Notes: generated by a model from the letters alone, not told the origin. 64,000 nucleotides of DNA from Paenibacillus monticola (GCF_009664975.1 NZ_WJXB01000002.1:496001-560000), one strand, 5' to 3'; positions 43,061 through 52,283 are shown, numbered from the stretch's first letter. Translations and numbers: made by a program.

Positions 43061-43939
43061 ATGCATTTGAATAATTATTTCGAGAGATTGAATTTCAATA
43101 ATGGAAAAAAAATTAATGTATCAAAGAAAATCGATATCAATTTTTCCTGCAAGATGCATTGGCATCCTTTTATCGAGATACTTGTAAGCCTTTACGATAA
43201 TAATGAAGTAACGATTAATTACACCAAACATGTTCTTAAAACGAATGACCTGGTCATCATCTACCCTGGTGACTTGCACTCTTTTGATCATATAGATGAA
43301 AACGCTTTTATAATCGTTCAATTCCCTCTTGACTTACTGATGATCATGAGTGAATTCAATACAAATATTTCAATTTTTTACCAGTATCATTACATTAAAT
43401 ATGACCCCTCGAATATTGATGCCGATAGAATGATTTTTTTAATCAAACAATTGCCCGCCCTATATGATTCCGACACTCTTTTTAATGAAGTGCGTATCTA
43501 TTCGCTTCTTCTAGAGTTTTTTGTAATGCTTGGACGATACTGCGTCAATGCGAAGAAAGAAGGTTTCTCAGGGGATGCAAGCACAGATTATAAGTCTACT
43601 AAGTTAATGGCGGAGGCTTGCCTTTACATCTCGCAAAACTGCACTAGCCCCCTTACACTCGACGATGTTTCTCATCACACAGGGGTTAGCAAATACCATT
43701 TCTCACGTATGTTCAATAAATTTACGAATATGACATTTATAGATTTCCTGACTACCGAACGAATCAAGAGGGCGGAATCTTTGATTCTGAATCCAAACGC
43801 GCGTATAACTAATATTGCATTTGACTCGGGATTTTCAAGCGTCTCTTCGTTTAACCGTTGTTTCAAAAAAATAAAAGGGATTTCCCCTAGCGAATTTAGA
43901 GAAACGATGATTGATAACGCATTTCAAAGTCATCCATAA
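43061..43939 (+). CDS. AraC family regulator of catabolic operon
   Basis: 292 residues: cupin sensing domain (MHWHPFIEILVSLYDNNEV, IIYPGDLHSFDH) and C-terminal AraC double helix-turn-helix (LTLDDVSHHTGVSKYHFSRMF, then IAFDSGFSSVSSFNRCFKKI, ISPSEFRE). ATG at 43061 follows GGGAGG at eight bases. Divergent from the VOC-headed operon and therefore its likely activator, with the imported sugar or a metabolite as inducer; inferred. Confidence 0.93.
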   Translation: MHLNNYFERLNFNNGKKINVSKKIDINFSCKMHWHPFIEILVSLYDNNEVTINYTKHVLKTNDLVIIYPGDLHSFDHIDENAFIIVQFPLDLLMIMSEFNTNISIFYQYHYIKYDPSNIDADRMIFLIKQLPALYDSDTLFNEVRIYSLLLEFFVMLGRYCVNAKKEGFSGDASTDYKSTKLMAEACLYISQNCTSPLTLDDVSHHTGVSKYHFSRMFNKFTNMTFIDFLTTERIKRAESLILNPNARITNIAFDSGFSSVSSFNRCFKKIKGISPSEFRETMIDNAFQSHP

Positions 43940-43974
43940 GTTAAACAACAAAAGCGTCAAATGCTATACACCTT

Positions 43975-44160
43975 ACGAGAAAAGAAGAACGCCGGCAAGA
44001 ATGGGCGGAACGGATTCAGCATTACGAAACCAACGGACAGACGATGAAGGCCTGGTGCGACGCGCAAGGCGTGACGAAGGATACGCTCCGTTATTGGCTG
44101 CGGAACTTAACGCCTCGCTCCGTCCGTGTCGCCAAGACGGCGCTCGAACCCCGATGTTGA
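43975..44160 (+). pseudogene. IS66-family TnpA remnant
   Basis: A frame without start codon reads TRKEERRQEWAERIQHYETN, then GQTMKAWCDAQGVTKDTLRY and WLRN before a TGA at 44158-44160, the sequence type of the IS66 accessory protein TnpA. TnpB and TnpC are absent. Local GC is higher than both sides. It begins about 35 bases after the AraC gene. Confidence 0.8.
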
Positions 44161-44754
44161 CGATCGCGAGCCGGTGAAAAGCCGAGTTTTTAAGTCGAGC
44201 GTCCATGGTGTTCGAGAAAGGGACGAGTGAGGTGGACAAACTGAAATATCCCCAAGCAGGCTGAAATTGCCCGGCGCTTAGTGGCTGTCGTTCGCTTGGT
44301 CCATCCGACTGAACGAGCGCATCAGTTTCAGCATTTTTTGAAAGAAAATAATCTTTTTAAAATTGGCTTCTGTCAATTACTAAATATTGATCAACGTCAT
44401 TTTTTTATTCTAAGATTGTTTTCGTCCACAATTCTTTCGGCCAAGTCTAAACCAAATTCTCCATCGCAATATTCACGAAGGTAAAAGTATTCCGAAGTTT
44501 AAAAAATTTCTAACTTCCTCTTCTTTAACGATAAAAAAAGGATAAATGCTCAAAACCCTAAATAATTACATTTAATTAACGACATAATTCTCCCCAATAT
44601 TGCATGCAAAAAAACCATATTGATCACTCTCCTGCTCACTCTAATGCGTATGATATTATTATCATGGAGGGAATTTCCTCTGTTAACTTGATTATCTCTT
44701 ACACTGATACACAAGGAGTGAATCGACATAATTCCATATAATATCAATATAAAA
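44161..44754. other. Intergenic: IS debris then AT-rich promoter region
   Basis: 594 bases. 44161-44290 remains GC-rich and contains two similar phrases, CTGAAATATCCCC and CTGAAATTGCCC, possibly insertion-sequence end repeats. From about 44340 the DNA turns strongly AT-rich, marking the left edge of the defence-like island. No gene seen. Confidence 0.45.
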
Positions 44755-45639
44755 ATGGACTTGCGTAATGACTGGCATAACTTTCTGAAATCACAATTTA
44801 AAGCATACCCTTTTTTAAAAAAGGAGGATTACAATGGCTTATCTCTTGATGAAGTTAGTTTAGTCTACTTCAATTGGTCTCGTCTTTTTATTCAGCCAGT
44901 TAAAAGAAATGTTCATTACTCCAAAGAATTCAAATGCCCAAAAGCAATCAAAAAAAGGTTAGAGAAGGTAGTTCAAAAAATACAATTGGGTCAGAATTTA
45001 ATACCGCACCAAACACGCAGCCTGAAAAACCTTTATTTTAAAGACCCCCTCTATTTTGACTGGGGAATTCAACATCTGCATTTAGGAGATACGATTGAAG
45101 CAGATGGTTTTGTTAAGCGAGAAAAAACTAATGCTTTAAATGATTATTTACTATACGCGTTTTTTACAGAGCAAGATGCTTTTTTAGTTCAAATCATGGA
45201 TCACGCTTCATTTAACAAACAAGAATTAGCAAAAATAATTCATCGAAACTGGCCTGAAACAATAGAATGTTATAAAATTAATGGATTTTCACCATCAGCT
45301 CCAATTATTACTGATAAAGATATAAATTATTTTAGAAAATCAGGGGCATCAATCTTTATTGAACTTGATGATAATGCCGTTTACGGTCCAATGGGCGGAG
45401 GAATTAGTACTAATAGAACTAGCGTAAATGCAATTTACCAAAATGATTATTTCCATTTTAGAATTGATAAAATCAAACAAGAAATTTCTAATAATATCTT
45501 TAATTATGCTAATCATGTACGGGAAACTGTAGGTCATTTACCAACTGAGATGGAGTTTATTTTGAATATTGATATCAAAAACAATTTTTCTGTTTACGAA
45601 AAAAATTCTAATATTAACTTTCGGTTTGAAGGCTTTTAA
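44755..45639 (+). CDS. Uncharacterized 294-residue protein
   Basis: Soluble, AT-rich gene, no signal peptide, no membrane segment. I recognise no family. Visible features: an N-terminal WHNFLKSQFKAYPFLKKEDY, a basic central region (KAIKKRLEKVVQKIQLG), then YLLYAFFTEQDAFLVQIMDH and a C-terminal segment with VYGPMGGGIS. The ATG at 44755 has no ribosome site; AAGGAGTG at 44713-44720 would instead fit an ATT at 44731 in the same frame. Stands at the left of an island with nuclease-like and HEPN genes, convergent with the 504-residue gene. Confidence 0.75.
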   Translation: MDLRNDWHNFLKSQFKAYPFLKKEDYNGLSLDEVSLVYFNWSRLFIQPVKRNVHYSKEFKCPKAIKKRLEKVVQKIQLGQNLIPHQTRSLKNLYFKDPLYFDWGIQHLHLGDTIEADGFVKREKTNALNDYLLYAFFTEQDAFLVQIMDHASFNKQELAKIIHRNWPETIECYKINGFSPSAPIITDKDINYFRKSGASIFIELDDNAVYGPMGGGISTNRTSVNAIYQNDYFHFRIDKIKQEISNNIFNYANHVRETVGHLPTEMEFILNIDIKNNFSVYEKNSNINFRFEGF

Positions 45640-45860
45640 TTGAAATAGAAGTCACTTAGCCAATCCGATTAAGTTGGCCAATTACTAATACCTATTTCAA
45701 TTATTACAAATGATAATAAATCACCAAATGGCGCTTAAGCATAAAAGGACTCATCCTAGAATAAAATTTGATGCAATGCAACTGCGCTGGCTTTTATATA
45801 ATCATCGGATAAGAGAAATTTTCGATTATCGGTGATACCCACTCTCGAATTTATCACGCG

Positions 45861-45892
45861 AAAAATCCTTCCCGTGCATGGGAAGGATTTTT
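45861..45892. terminator. Bidirectional terminator
   Basis: AAAAATCCTTCCC and its exact complement (45861-45873, 45880-45892) around GTGCAT, giving A/T runs on both sides. It serves the convergent genes ending at 45639 and 45984. The rest of 45640-45983 is AT-rich without a gene. Confidence 0.88.
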
Positions 45893-45983
45893 CAATCAAA
45901 TATCAGGGCTAATGACAAGTCTGAGCGTACTCCATTTCATAAAATTCCTTATGCAATTAAGTAGTTAAACGATGTGCGAATAC

Positions 45984-47498
45984 CTATGCATTATCACTTT
46001 GGAGTTTTAACTTAAGCTCTTCAGTGAATTTATCAAGAGCATTTTGCAACAAAGTAATTACTCCATTTCCTCTATTCAAATATCCAACCCAATCCCCTTG
46101 TAGAAAATGATCTCCTTGCGCCAATCGTTCATGAAATATTTCATAATAACTTTTCGAATTATTATTCTTAGCCGTGGTTAAAAGTAACTCCAATTCTTCT
46201 ACAGACATAATCTGTGGTCTCAATGAAAATAATTGCTCCATGGAGCCTTTCTCGGATTTCATATTTGGCAGAATGTTATTCTCGTAATACCACTTCGTAT
46301 TGGCCATATATAATTGCTTATAGGTAACAACGGCTGCGATTACTTTCTTATTGTGATGTTCGCCAATAAGAGATTCAAACACTCCGCCGTTAATTAAATT
46401 TACCGCTGAACACAGTTGGTCAAATCCATTGCTGATTTTTCGAGATGAATTATCAGATTTCATGGAATTCTCGGTAGCGATGTATGCACTGTATTCGATA
46501 CCCTTGCATTCAATCAAGAAAATGTAATCATCAAATACCAGCATCACATCACAGATTTTTTTAACAGTCAGATTTCTAAGTTGCTTCTCTGTAAATACAT
46601 GCTTATGGGGTAAAAACTCCTTAAGCAGAGTGATAATGTATCCCTCAAAGTGATGGCCAAACTCCATTCCAAAGTCGCTTTGGATATCTTTTTTACAGAG
46701 ATCATAGATCCCGTTAGTCGCTTTTTCCATAAACAATTCTTCATGAACGATTAAATAATCAGTTTCATGGAGTTTAAGCATCGGCTTTTCCACAAATACG
46801 CCTTGAAGATATGTTTCGAAAAATAGAGAAAAGGTCTGCCCAACCTTTTCATCAATTTTGCGATTAAATTCTTTGATCTCCACAGGTGAGATGGAATTGA
46901 GGTTAAAGAACGAGTTCATGGTATGCCTAGAAGCCAGGCGTTGATACAATTGTAAAAAGCGAGGCAACGGAATGCCTTTACCCTGTTTATATATCACCGA
47001 TGAGATGGAAAAGCCAATTTGTAGCCATTCTATAAAGGAGATTCCATAGGTATCCATCACGTATTTTTCACTTTTTGGATAATGATTTTCTGTAAATAAC
47101 AGGATCGCCCTGCCAATGGAATTAACCCCTTGACTACGCTGAGCAAAAAATTGTTGCCGTTGTAGATTGATAAAAAAAGGCTCCACACCATCCTCTTTAG
47201 TTAAGAAGTATTCAGCAACGGGGTCAAAATATTGTCTATAATGGTTAAGCACTTGTTGTAACTTTTTCTCAGTCAGGACTTCAGTGCGGTTGGTATTATA
47301 AAATCCACAATTGGCTTGAATCGAATGAAGCAGGAAGTGAATGGGATATCTCCCCATCAGACGATGATTTTGAAAAGAGTCATGAATCTTCATTGAAGCT
47401 ACTTCAGCATACTGATTCGGCGGAAATTTCTTCAGCAGTGATTCAAGACGCTCACGAAATCGCTCTGCTTTGAACTTCATTGAAATTTCATTATCCAT
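45984..47498 (-). CDS. PD-(D/E)XK nuclease-like protein, 504 residues
   Basis: Large soluble protein with no family I can name. A nuclease core is visible at residues about 275-335: helix Glu in GMEFGHHFEGYI (about 277-285), Asp of KICDVMLVF (about 315) and, 14 residues later, ECK of FLIECKGIEY (about 330), the D-(x)n-ExK pattern of PD-(D/E)XK enzymes. A Gln-containing helix, GFDQLCSAVNLI, follows at about 355 as in many members. The N-terminal 270 residues are helical and of unknown role. ATG at 47498 follows AAGGAGTG. Sits beside an ApeA gene, so an anti-phage or self-versus-foreign DNA role is likely. Confidence 0.8.
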   Translation of the reverse strand: MDNEISMKFKAERFRERLESLLKKFPPNQYAEVASMKIHDSFQNHRLMGRYPIHFLLHSIQANCGFYNTNRTEVLTEKKLQQVLNHYRQYFDPVAEYFLTKEDGVEPFFINLQRQQFFAQRSQGVNSIGRAILLFTENHYPKSEKYVMDTYGISFIEWLQIGFSISSVIYKQGKGIPLPRFLQLYQRLASRHTMNSFFNLNSISPVEIKEFNRKIDEKVGQTFSLFFETYLQGVFVEKPMLKLHETDYLIVHEELFMEKATNGIYDLCKKDIQSDFGMEFGHHFEGYIITLLKEFLPHKHVFTEKQLRNLTVKKICDVMLVFDDYIFLIECKGIEYSAYIATENSMKSDNSSRKISNGFDQLCSAVNLINGGVFESLIGEHHNKKVIAAVVTYKQLYMANTKWYYENNILPNMKSEKGSMEQLFSLRPQIMSVEELELLLTTAKNNNSKSYYEIFHERLAQGDHFLQGDWVGYLNRGNGVITLLQNALDKFTEELKLKLQSDNA

Positions 47499-47722
47499 GA
47501 AGATACACTCCTTATTCAGTTTGCATTCAAACTTTTATAAATTCATATCTGCTATATTTTAATTTAGAAAAGGCTTCTACAAAAGGCATACTAACAGAAA
47601 GGGCAAAAGGAACAGACTAATCAATTTCAATTCCTTGAAGAATATATATTGAACAGGAGTTTTCCATTTTTATCTCAAATAAATTACCAAATAACGTATG
47701 TTTTTGCTGATCTATCATTAAA

Positions 47723-49141
47723 TTATTTTTGCCGTTCATTTATTTCTCTAATTTCGTTCCTGATTATTAATGACTTAATTCTTTCTCTAGTCCGCTCATA
47801 AATAAAATCTTCATCAAAACCTAGTTCTTTAAGGATATAGTATTCAAGAATACTACGAAGTAAATGATATGCTTCTACTAAATCAATTCCTTTAAGAGCT
47901 TTTTCTTCTTGTCTTAAATTATAATGAGTATAATAATTTCTAGTGTCCGCAATTACCTTTGGAAAATCTCTGTGCTTTATCCTAGAAGTATAAAAATGAA
48001 ACTTGAAATCTGCCAATAACAAGTCGGTTATTCTACTTCTCAGCGCAATTCCTTTATGGCTCCCCTCCAGAAGGAATTTTCTATCACTTTCTTTATACAC
48101 ATCAGGTCTAATTGCAATTACCGCTTCAACTCTTATTTTAAAATCCGCCAATGTTCCGTTGCATAAAAATCGGGAATGATAAGTTTCTAATGCCTGAATC
48201 ATATTAAGAAAATGGCGGCTAGCCGATAATTCCTGATTATACAAATCATCAATATACAACTCGATAACGGGCTCTATGATTGTTGATGCCTTCTGCCAAT
48301 GTGAAAAGTCGGCTTTTTCAGATAATTCATTTAAATTGAAGAGATATTTCGTATTACTTTCATCACTATTTATTTTAGTTTTATTAAAGTTTCGAGTTAA
48401 TGCATGAACTACCTCTAAAGGCCTTACTCGGGTTCTCTCATCAGCAAAATCCCATGTGATGGCTGGTGATTCTGCAATCATTTTATCAAATTCGAGTGGT
48501 AGGCCTATTGCAATTCCAATAATTCTTTTCATTTTCATAACTATATCTATAAACCAATCCAATGAATGAAGTGAATCAGATTCGACTGTAAGGTATGGAG
48601 TTTGCTCCAATACAATTTTTTCTTTCATCAGATTAAAAAGTGGATAATTGTAAGTTAAATAATATGACAGGGTATATTCTTCACATGTATAGATTTCTAT
48701 TGGGTTTACATTTTTCAATTCAATGAGTACATTAACCTTGCTAGCATCAGGTATAATATAATTTGATACATTACCCCATTCAATTATTTTAGGAATACTG
48801 AGTTTTATTTTTGAAAACACTACATTTTCCTTATGATCAAATGAGACACCTTCAATCATATACTTTGCTTGGTATCCGTATATATCTTCAGTGCCAATCT
48901 TACTCTGCGTTGATATTCTTGAACAATCAATAAGAGTAATTTTCGCTCCATTAATTGTAGTTCCCTTAATTAAAGATATTTCAAGCGGTAATTCAAAGTA
49001 ACTTTTAGGGGCACCCTGATTAGGAATTCGAATATAAACAACAATTCCACCCGCATCTCTATTTAAATATAGATCTCCATGGTACTGAGTCATAGCGTCA
49101 TCAATTGTCCAGTATCCCGTTGCTGTAAAATTAACTTCCAT
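47723..49141 (-). CDS. apeA: ApeA-type HEPN anti-phage protein
   Basis: 472 residues. The N-terminal half (FTATGYWTIDDAMTQYHGDL, then KITLIDCSRIS) resembles the ApeA N-terminal beta domain. The C-terminal half is an Apea-like HEPN with the RNase motif R401-NYYT-H406 in ADTRNYYTHYNLR and the flanking LRSILEYYILKELG helix. HEPN proteins cut RNA; ApeA homologues give abortive-infection defence against phages. ATG at 49141 follows GGGGGG at six bases; a longer in-frame start lies 36 bases upstream. Single gene, 224 bases from the nuclease-like gene, both on the minus strand. Confidence 0.88.
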   Translation of the reverse strand: MEVNFTATGYWTIDDAMTQYHGDLYLNRDAGGIVVYIRIPNQGAPKSYFELPLEISLIKGTTINGAKITLIDCSRISTQSKIGTEDIYGYQAKYMIEGVSFDHKENVVFSKIKLSIPKIIEWGNVSNYIIPDASKVNVLIELKNVNPIEIYTCEEYTLSYYLTYNYPLFNLMKEKIVLEQTPYLTVESDSLHSLDWFIDIVMKMKRIIGIAIGLPLEFDKMIAESPAITWDFADERTRVRPLEVVHALTRNFNKTKINSDESNTKYLFNLNELSEKADFSHWQKASTIIEPVIELYIDDLYNQELSASRHFLNMIQALETYHSRFLCNGTLADFKIRVEAVIAIRPDVYKESDRKFLLEGSHKGIALRSRITDLLLADFKFHFYTSRIKHRDFPKVIADTRNYYTHYNLRQEEKALKGIDLVEAYHLLRSILEYYILKELGFDEDFIYERTRERIKSLIIRNEIREINERQK

Positions 49142-49654
49142 TAACAACCCCCCAATAAAACTATAAGTACCGCTCAAAGAGTTGGATATTAGTTAAACAT
49201 TAATGTTTTTTCATCACACACTGGGATATCGCACCTGAACAACTCCCAAGTCTTTAGAGCTTGACCTATGCTCCCCTTCAACTCAAGAAACCAACACTGG
49301 ATGTACTGAGACGGGATGGGGTTTGATATGGTCAAAATCTATTTCCCGATTGCCCCGAGAGACGGAAGCTATTTTTTAGAATTTAGTAAGTGGTACCAAC
49401 AGATTTCTGAAGTGACTCTATAGTATTAACTCTATGGCCCTTTCTCACCGAAATATTCAACAATGTATCCTTATATTACCATACGATCCAAGATGGAAGC
49501 GAAAAAATAGCAGTTCCGATGATATCTATTTCATTTATTCTGCTTCAAATTTCTCTAGAAATCGAAAAAAAGTAGTAGTAATTTACGAAAGCAATCTTAT
49601 CTGGTCCATCAATACCAAATAAGATTGCTAATATGAAATTAAAAATCGGGAGCG
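49142..49654. other. Intergenic region with terminator before apeA
   Basis: 513 bases. An 11-bp stem (AGCAATCTTAT at 49590-49600 with 49619-49629) lies 26 bases after the 721-residue gene and probably ends its transcript, although the T-run is weak. 49280-49410 is less AT-rich and carries broken frames (RDGVWYGQN, IAPRDGSYFLEFSKWYQQ) that may be gene debris. A 62-codon frame at 49434 looks non-coding. Confidence 0.45.
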
Positions 49655-51820
49655 TTAACTAACGTTTTTTGGACGGCCTCTTCGCTTCGATCCGTCTGCT
49701 TTCAAATCAATAATTATATTTTCAATGCTTAACCCGTATTTGTGAATTGCGTAATCAACTGCCATTAATAACTCATTATAAGTCCACATGACAACTTTTT
49801 TGTTGTATCTTCTGGCTAAATCCTGTAACTTAGCAGTAAACCCTTGCTCCAAATGACCTGCAACCACAATACCTATGACATGTGTCATCGTATCTGTACA
49901 CTTGCCATAGAACTGCTCAAGCATCTCCCGCCCTTTATCGCTTGCGCTTGTAATTTCTTTCTTCTCATAGCTCTTGGCAATGCCTACAAAAACCGCATCG
50001 TCCATATTCAACATCTTCATGTTGAAGCTAATATCGCCATACTCTTGACCATGATGGGGATGTAGATGATGGTTTGTAAAGGTAATAAAAGGTTTCATCA
50101 CACAACGAATGCTATGTTCTTTCTGGCAAGCCTTACAAGCGTCTGAACTTTGCTTTGAGCACTTCTCCTTTAAAAGCTCCATAACTTCTTGTAAATCTTC
50201 TCTTCGCTGATTTGAAATTCTTCGCCCCCATACCTTCTCTAACTCGGGGATTTCCTCCACGCGGTACATGACTCTGGAGGATTTATTCGCAGAATAGTGT
50301 AAAACGTTATTAGAGAGATGGAATTGCTCCTCTTCAGCCATAAAATCAACCTCAGGGAAGTATTTCTTAATCATACGTTGCATCAAAGATGTCAGTGCTG
50401 TATTAGGATACATCAACACACCGTCATACCAGGAGTTAACTCTTACTTTATGGCTCATCAGGCATGTAAGTTGATCCAGTTCTATGTCTTCTGAGCAAAA
50501 TCCACACTTTACGGTTGTGGACTGTCCTTTTCTACTCAATACCATGATCTCAAATTTCCCGCAGGATGGGCATACCAGATCCGCATGTTCCTGGCAGCCA
50601 TCGCAGTATGGTCTAAATCGTAAATTCATATGTTTCTTTAGCGCCGCTACTAATTTTTCTGGTTTTTCAATCAATAATCGATAGCTTTCGATACCTTGTT
50701 TTTTGCAGATAACTAAAGCTTTCATGAGCTCCACAATGGCTTTCTTTTCGTCTTGGCCATATGCGAATGTTTTCACTTCACTGTCCTCGGCGATCCCGAA
50801 TGCATCGAACTTCTCGTCAATGTCCCCATTAGTATGGATGGAGTTCATATGGCTCATAATCTGGCCAATTCGCCATAGTCCCCAACGTCTCATATCGGAC
50901 GCCTTCAATTGTCGCGTCAAATAAATTTTACCCTTTTCACTGTTTACTCCAAGGGTAGAATAAAGCTCTCCATCTTCATTAATGGCTTCTTGGTAAACAG
51001 AACTTGGCGAGTCATATCCCTCATACTCTGGATTTTGACTTACTTTGTTTCCTAATTCTTTATCCGCCAATGTAATTTTTTCGATCTTACCTGAAGTAGC
51101 AGTGCTCAAAGTCGTTCTTTTCATCGAGTCTTTAGGAAAAACACGTTCAACAATTGATTTTGTAATATTGACAGGAATTAGTAAGCAGGCAAGGGTCTCT
51201 TCGGCCACACTAGAAAGGGTTCCGACCAATAGATCACTGGGAAGATTAATATTTACGTAGCGTTGGTCAAAATTGATCCACATAAATCCGTACTTTAACT
51301 CATAGATGAATTCATTCTGTTCGGTCTCTGGATCAATAAAATTATATTTTTCGTTATATTTAAAGGCGATTTCCAAGGTTTGAGGGTCAATTATGGTCTG
51401 ATCGACGGCTATTAATGAGGTTACATTGTCGTTTGAATAGGAGACATCTCTAAGACGTTGGTTTAATTTCTTGATGGCTTTATCCTCTTTGTGGGCTTGT
51501 ATAAATGATGCAGAAGTGGTTTGCGGGTCTAAGGATTGGAGATGAAAGAGACGGAAGTTAGGCCGATTATTATAGCGATTTTCTTCAAAACATAATTCGA
51601 TGTGCTCTTCAGTGATTTCAGGACTCTTATTAATAATCTCAATCAGTTTGGCTTTTTCAACACGTTGGAGCGCTTCTTTAATATCCTTCTTTGTTTCTCT
51701 CTCCATCACTAAGCGGTATCGATTTTTTAAGTCTTCATCAGTTACATGGGTATACAGCAATTTTCGAATTACTCCATTTTGAACGTGGAGCAGTTTACTT
51801 GATTTATTATCTGACGGCAT
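49655..51820 (-). CDS. 721-residue zinc-ribbon protein with AT-hook
   Basis: No family recognised. N-terminal 400 residues are predicted soluble alpha/beta. Residues about 405-455 form a zinc-ribbon array (CDGCQ, CPSCG, CGFC) and about 552-570 a second Cys cluster (CKACQKEHSIRC). Residues about 595-700 look like a restriction-endonuclease-type fold: DDAVFVGIAKSYEKK with a conserved-looking Lys, DKGREMLEQFY and VVMWTYNELL, although the E of ExK seems replaced. The C-terminus, KRRGRPK (about 713-719), is a textbook AT-hook. The sum suggests a DNA-binding, possibly DNA-cleaving defence protein. ATG at 51820 follows AGGGGAGG at nine bases. Confidence 0.78.
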   Translation of the reverse strand: MPSDNKSSKLLHVQNGVIRKLLYTHVTDEDLKNRYRLVMERETKKDIKEALQRVEKAKLIEIINKSPEITEEHIELCFEENRYNNRPNFRLFHLQSLDPQTTSASFIQAHKEDKAIKKLNQRLRDVSYSNDNVTSLIAVDQTIIDPQTLEIAFKYNEKYNFIDPETEQNEFIYELKYGFMWINFDQRYVNINLPSDLLVGTLSSVAEETLACLLIPVNITKSIVERVFPKDSMKRTTLSTATSGKIEKITLADKELGNKVSQNPEYEGYDSPSSVYQEAINEDGELYSTLGVNSEKGKIYLTRQLKASDMRRWGLWRIGQIMSHMNSIHTNGDIDEKFDAFGIAEDSEVKTFAYGQDEKKAIVELMKALVICKKQGIESYRLLIEKPEKLVAALKKHMNLRFRPYCDGCQEHADLVCPSCGKFEIMVLSRKGQSTTVKCGFCSEDIELDQLTCLMSHKVRVNSWYDGVLMYPNTALTSLMQRMIKKYFPEVDFMAEEEQFHLSNNVLHYSANKSSRVMYRVEEIPELEKVWGRRISNQRREDLQEVMELLKEKCSKQSSDACKACQKEHSIRCVMKPFITFTNHHLHPHHGQEYGDISFNMKMLNMDDAVFVGIAKSYEKKEITSASDKGREMLEQFYGKCTDTMTHVIGIVVAGHLEQGFTAKLQDLARRYNKKVVMWTYNELLMAVDYAIHKYGLSIENIIIDLKADGSKRRGRPKNVS

Positions 51821-51890
51821 ACATTATGACCTCCCCTTGTTGGTTGTTACGGGAAACCTTATGCGTTTCTTGCTGCCTTTATATAAATAT

Positions 51891-51916
51891 AGGGGGAGCC
51901 AAGCGATACTCCCCCT
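51891..51916 (-). terminator. Hairpin after small decayed gene
   Basis: AGGGGGAG and CTCCCCCT arms around ten bases, followed on the minus strand by ATATTTATAT. Seven bases after the small gene's stop. The T-run is imperfect. Confidence 0.6.
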
Positions 51917-51922
51917 AATCGG

Positions 51923-52105
51923 TTACTTGTTCTGATCTTTAAGAATTTGAGTTAGAGATTTGTCGCCAAGACGTTTTCTTAAGGTTCCCAGCTCCATATC
52001 ACTTCGAACCCCAAAATCAACCCCATACTTAGCTTCGATATTCCCAACCTTTGTGTTTGCACACTTCTGACGATATTACCCATCCTTGTTATGATCACGT
52101 TTGAA
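51923..52105 (-). pseudogene. Small conserved-looking gene with in-frame stop
   Basis: Minus-strand frame reads KRDHNKDG, a TAA at 52076-52078, then YRQKCANTKVGNIEAKYGVD, FGVRSDMELGTLRKRLGDKS and LTQILKDQNK before its stop. The strong ribosome site AGGAGGA (52108-52114) is correctly placed for a start that no longer exists as ATG. The charged, well-formed C-terminal half looks selected, so this is a recently disabled gene of about 60 codons, upstream of and codirectional with the 721-residue gene. Confidence 0.6.
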
Positions 52106-52283
52106 ATTCCTCCTCACAATGTTTGTTATTGCATAAGGAAAATACGGATTTCTTAAGGATAGAATTACATCTGTAAAATCTGTGCAAGAATGATGTTTTA
52201 CTTAAGATTGGTCTGAAATAGCCGATTTTAGGCTAAAATAGGACTAAATTTCAACATTTGTTTACATATTCAAGGTTTTTTCC

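Noticed and set aside
49434..49622. 62-codon plus-strand frame between apeA and the 721-residue gene
   Set aside because: No ribosome site, no recognisable motif, and it ends in the terminator-like hairpin.
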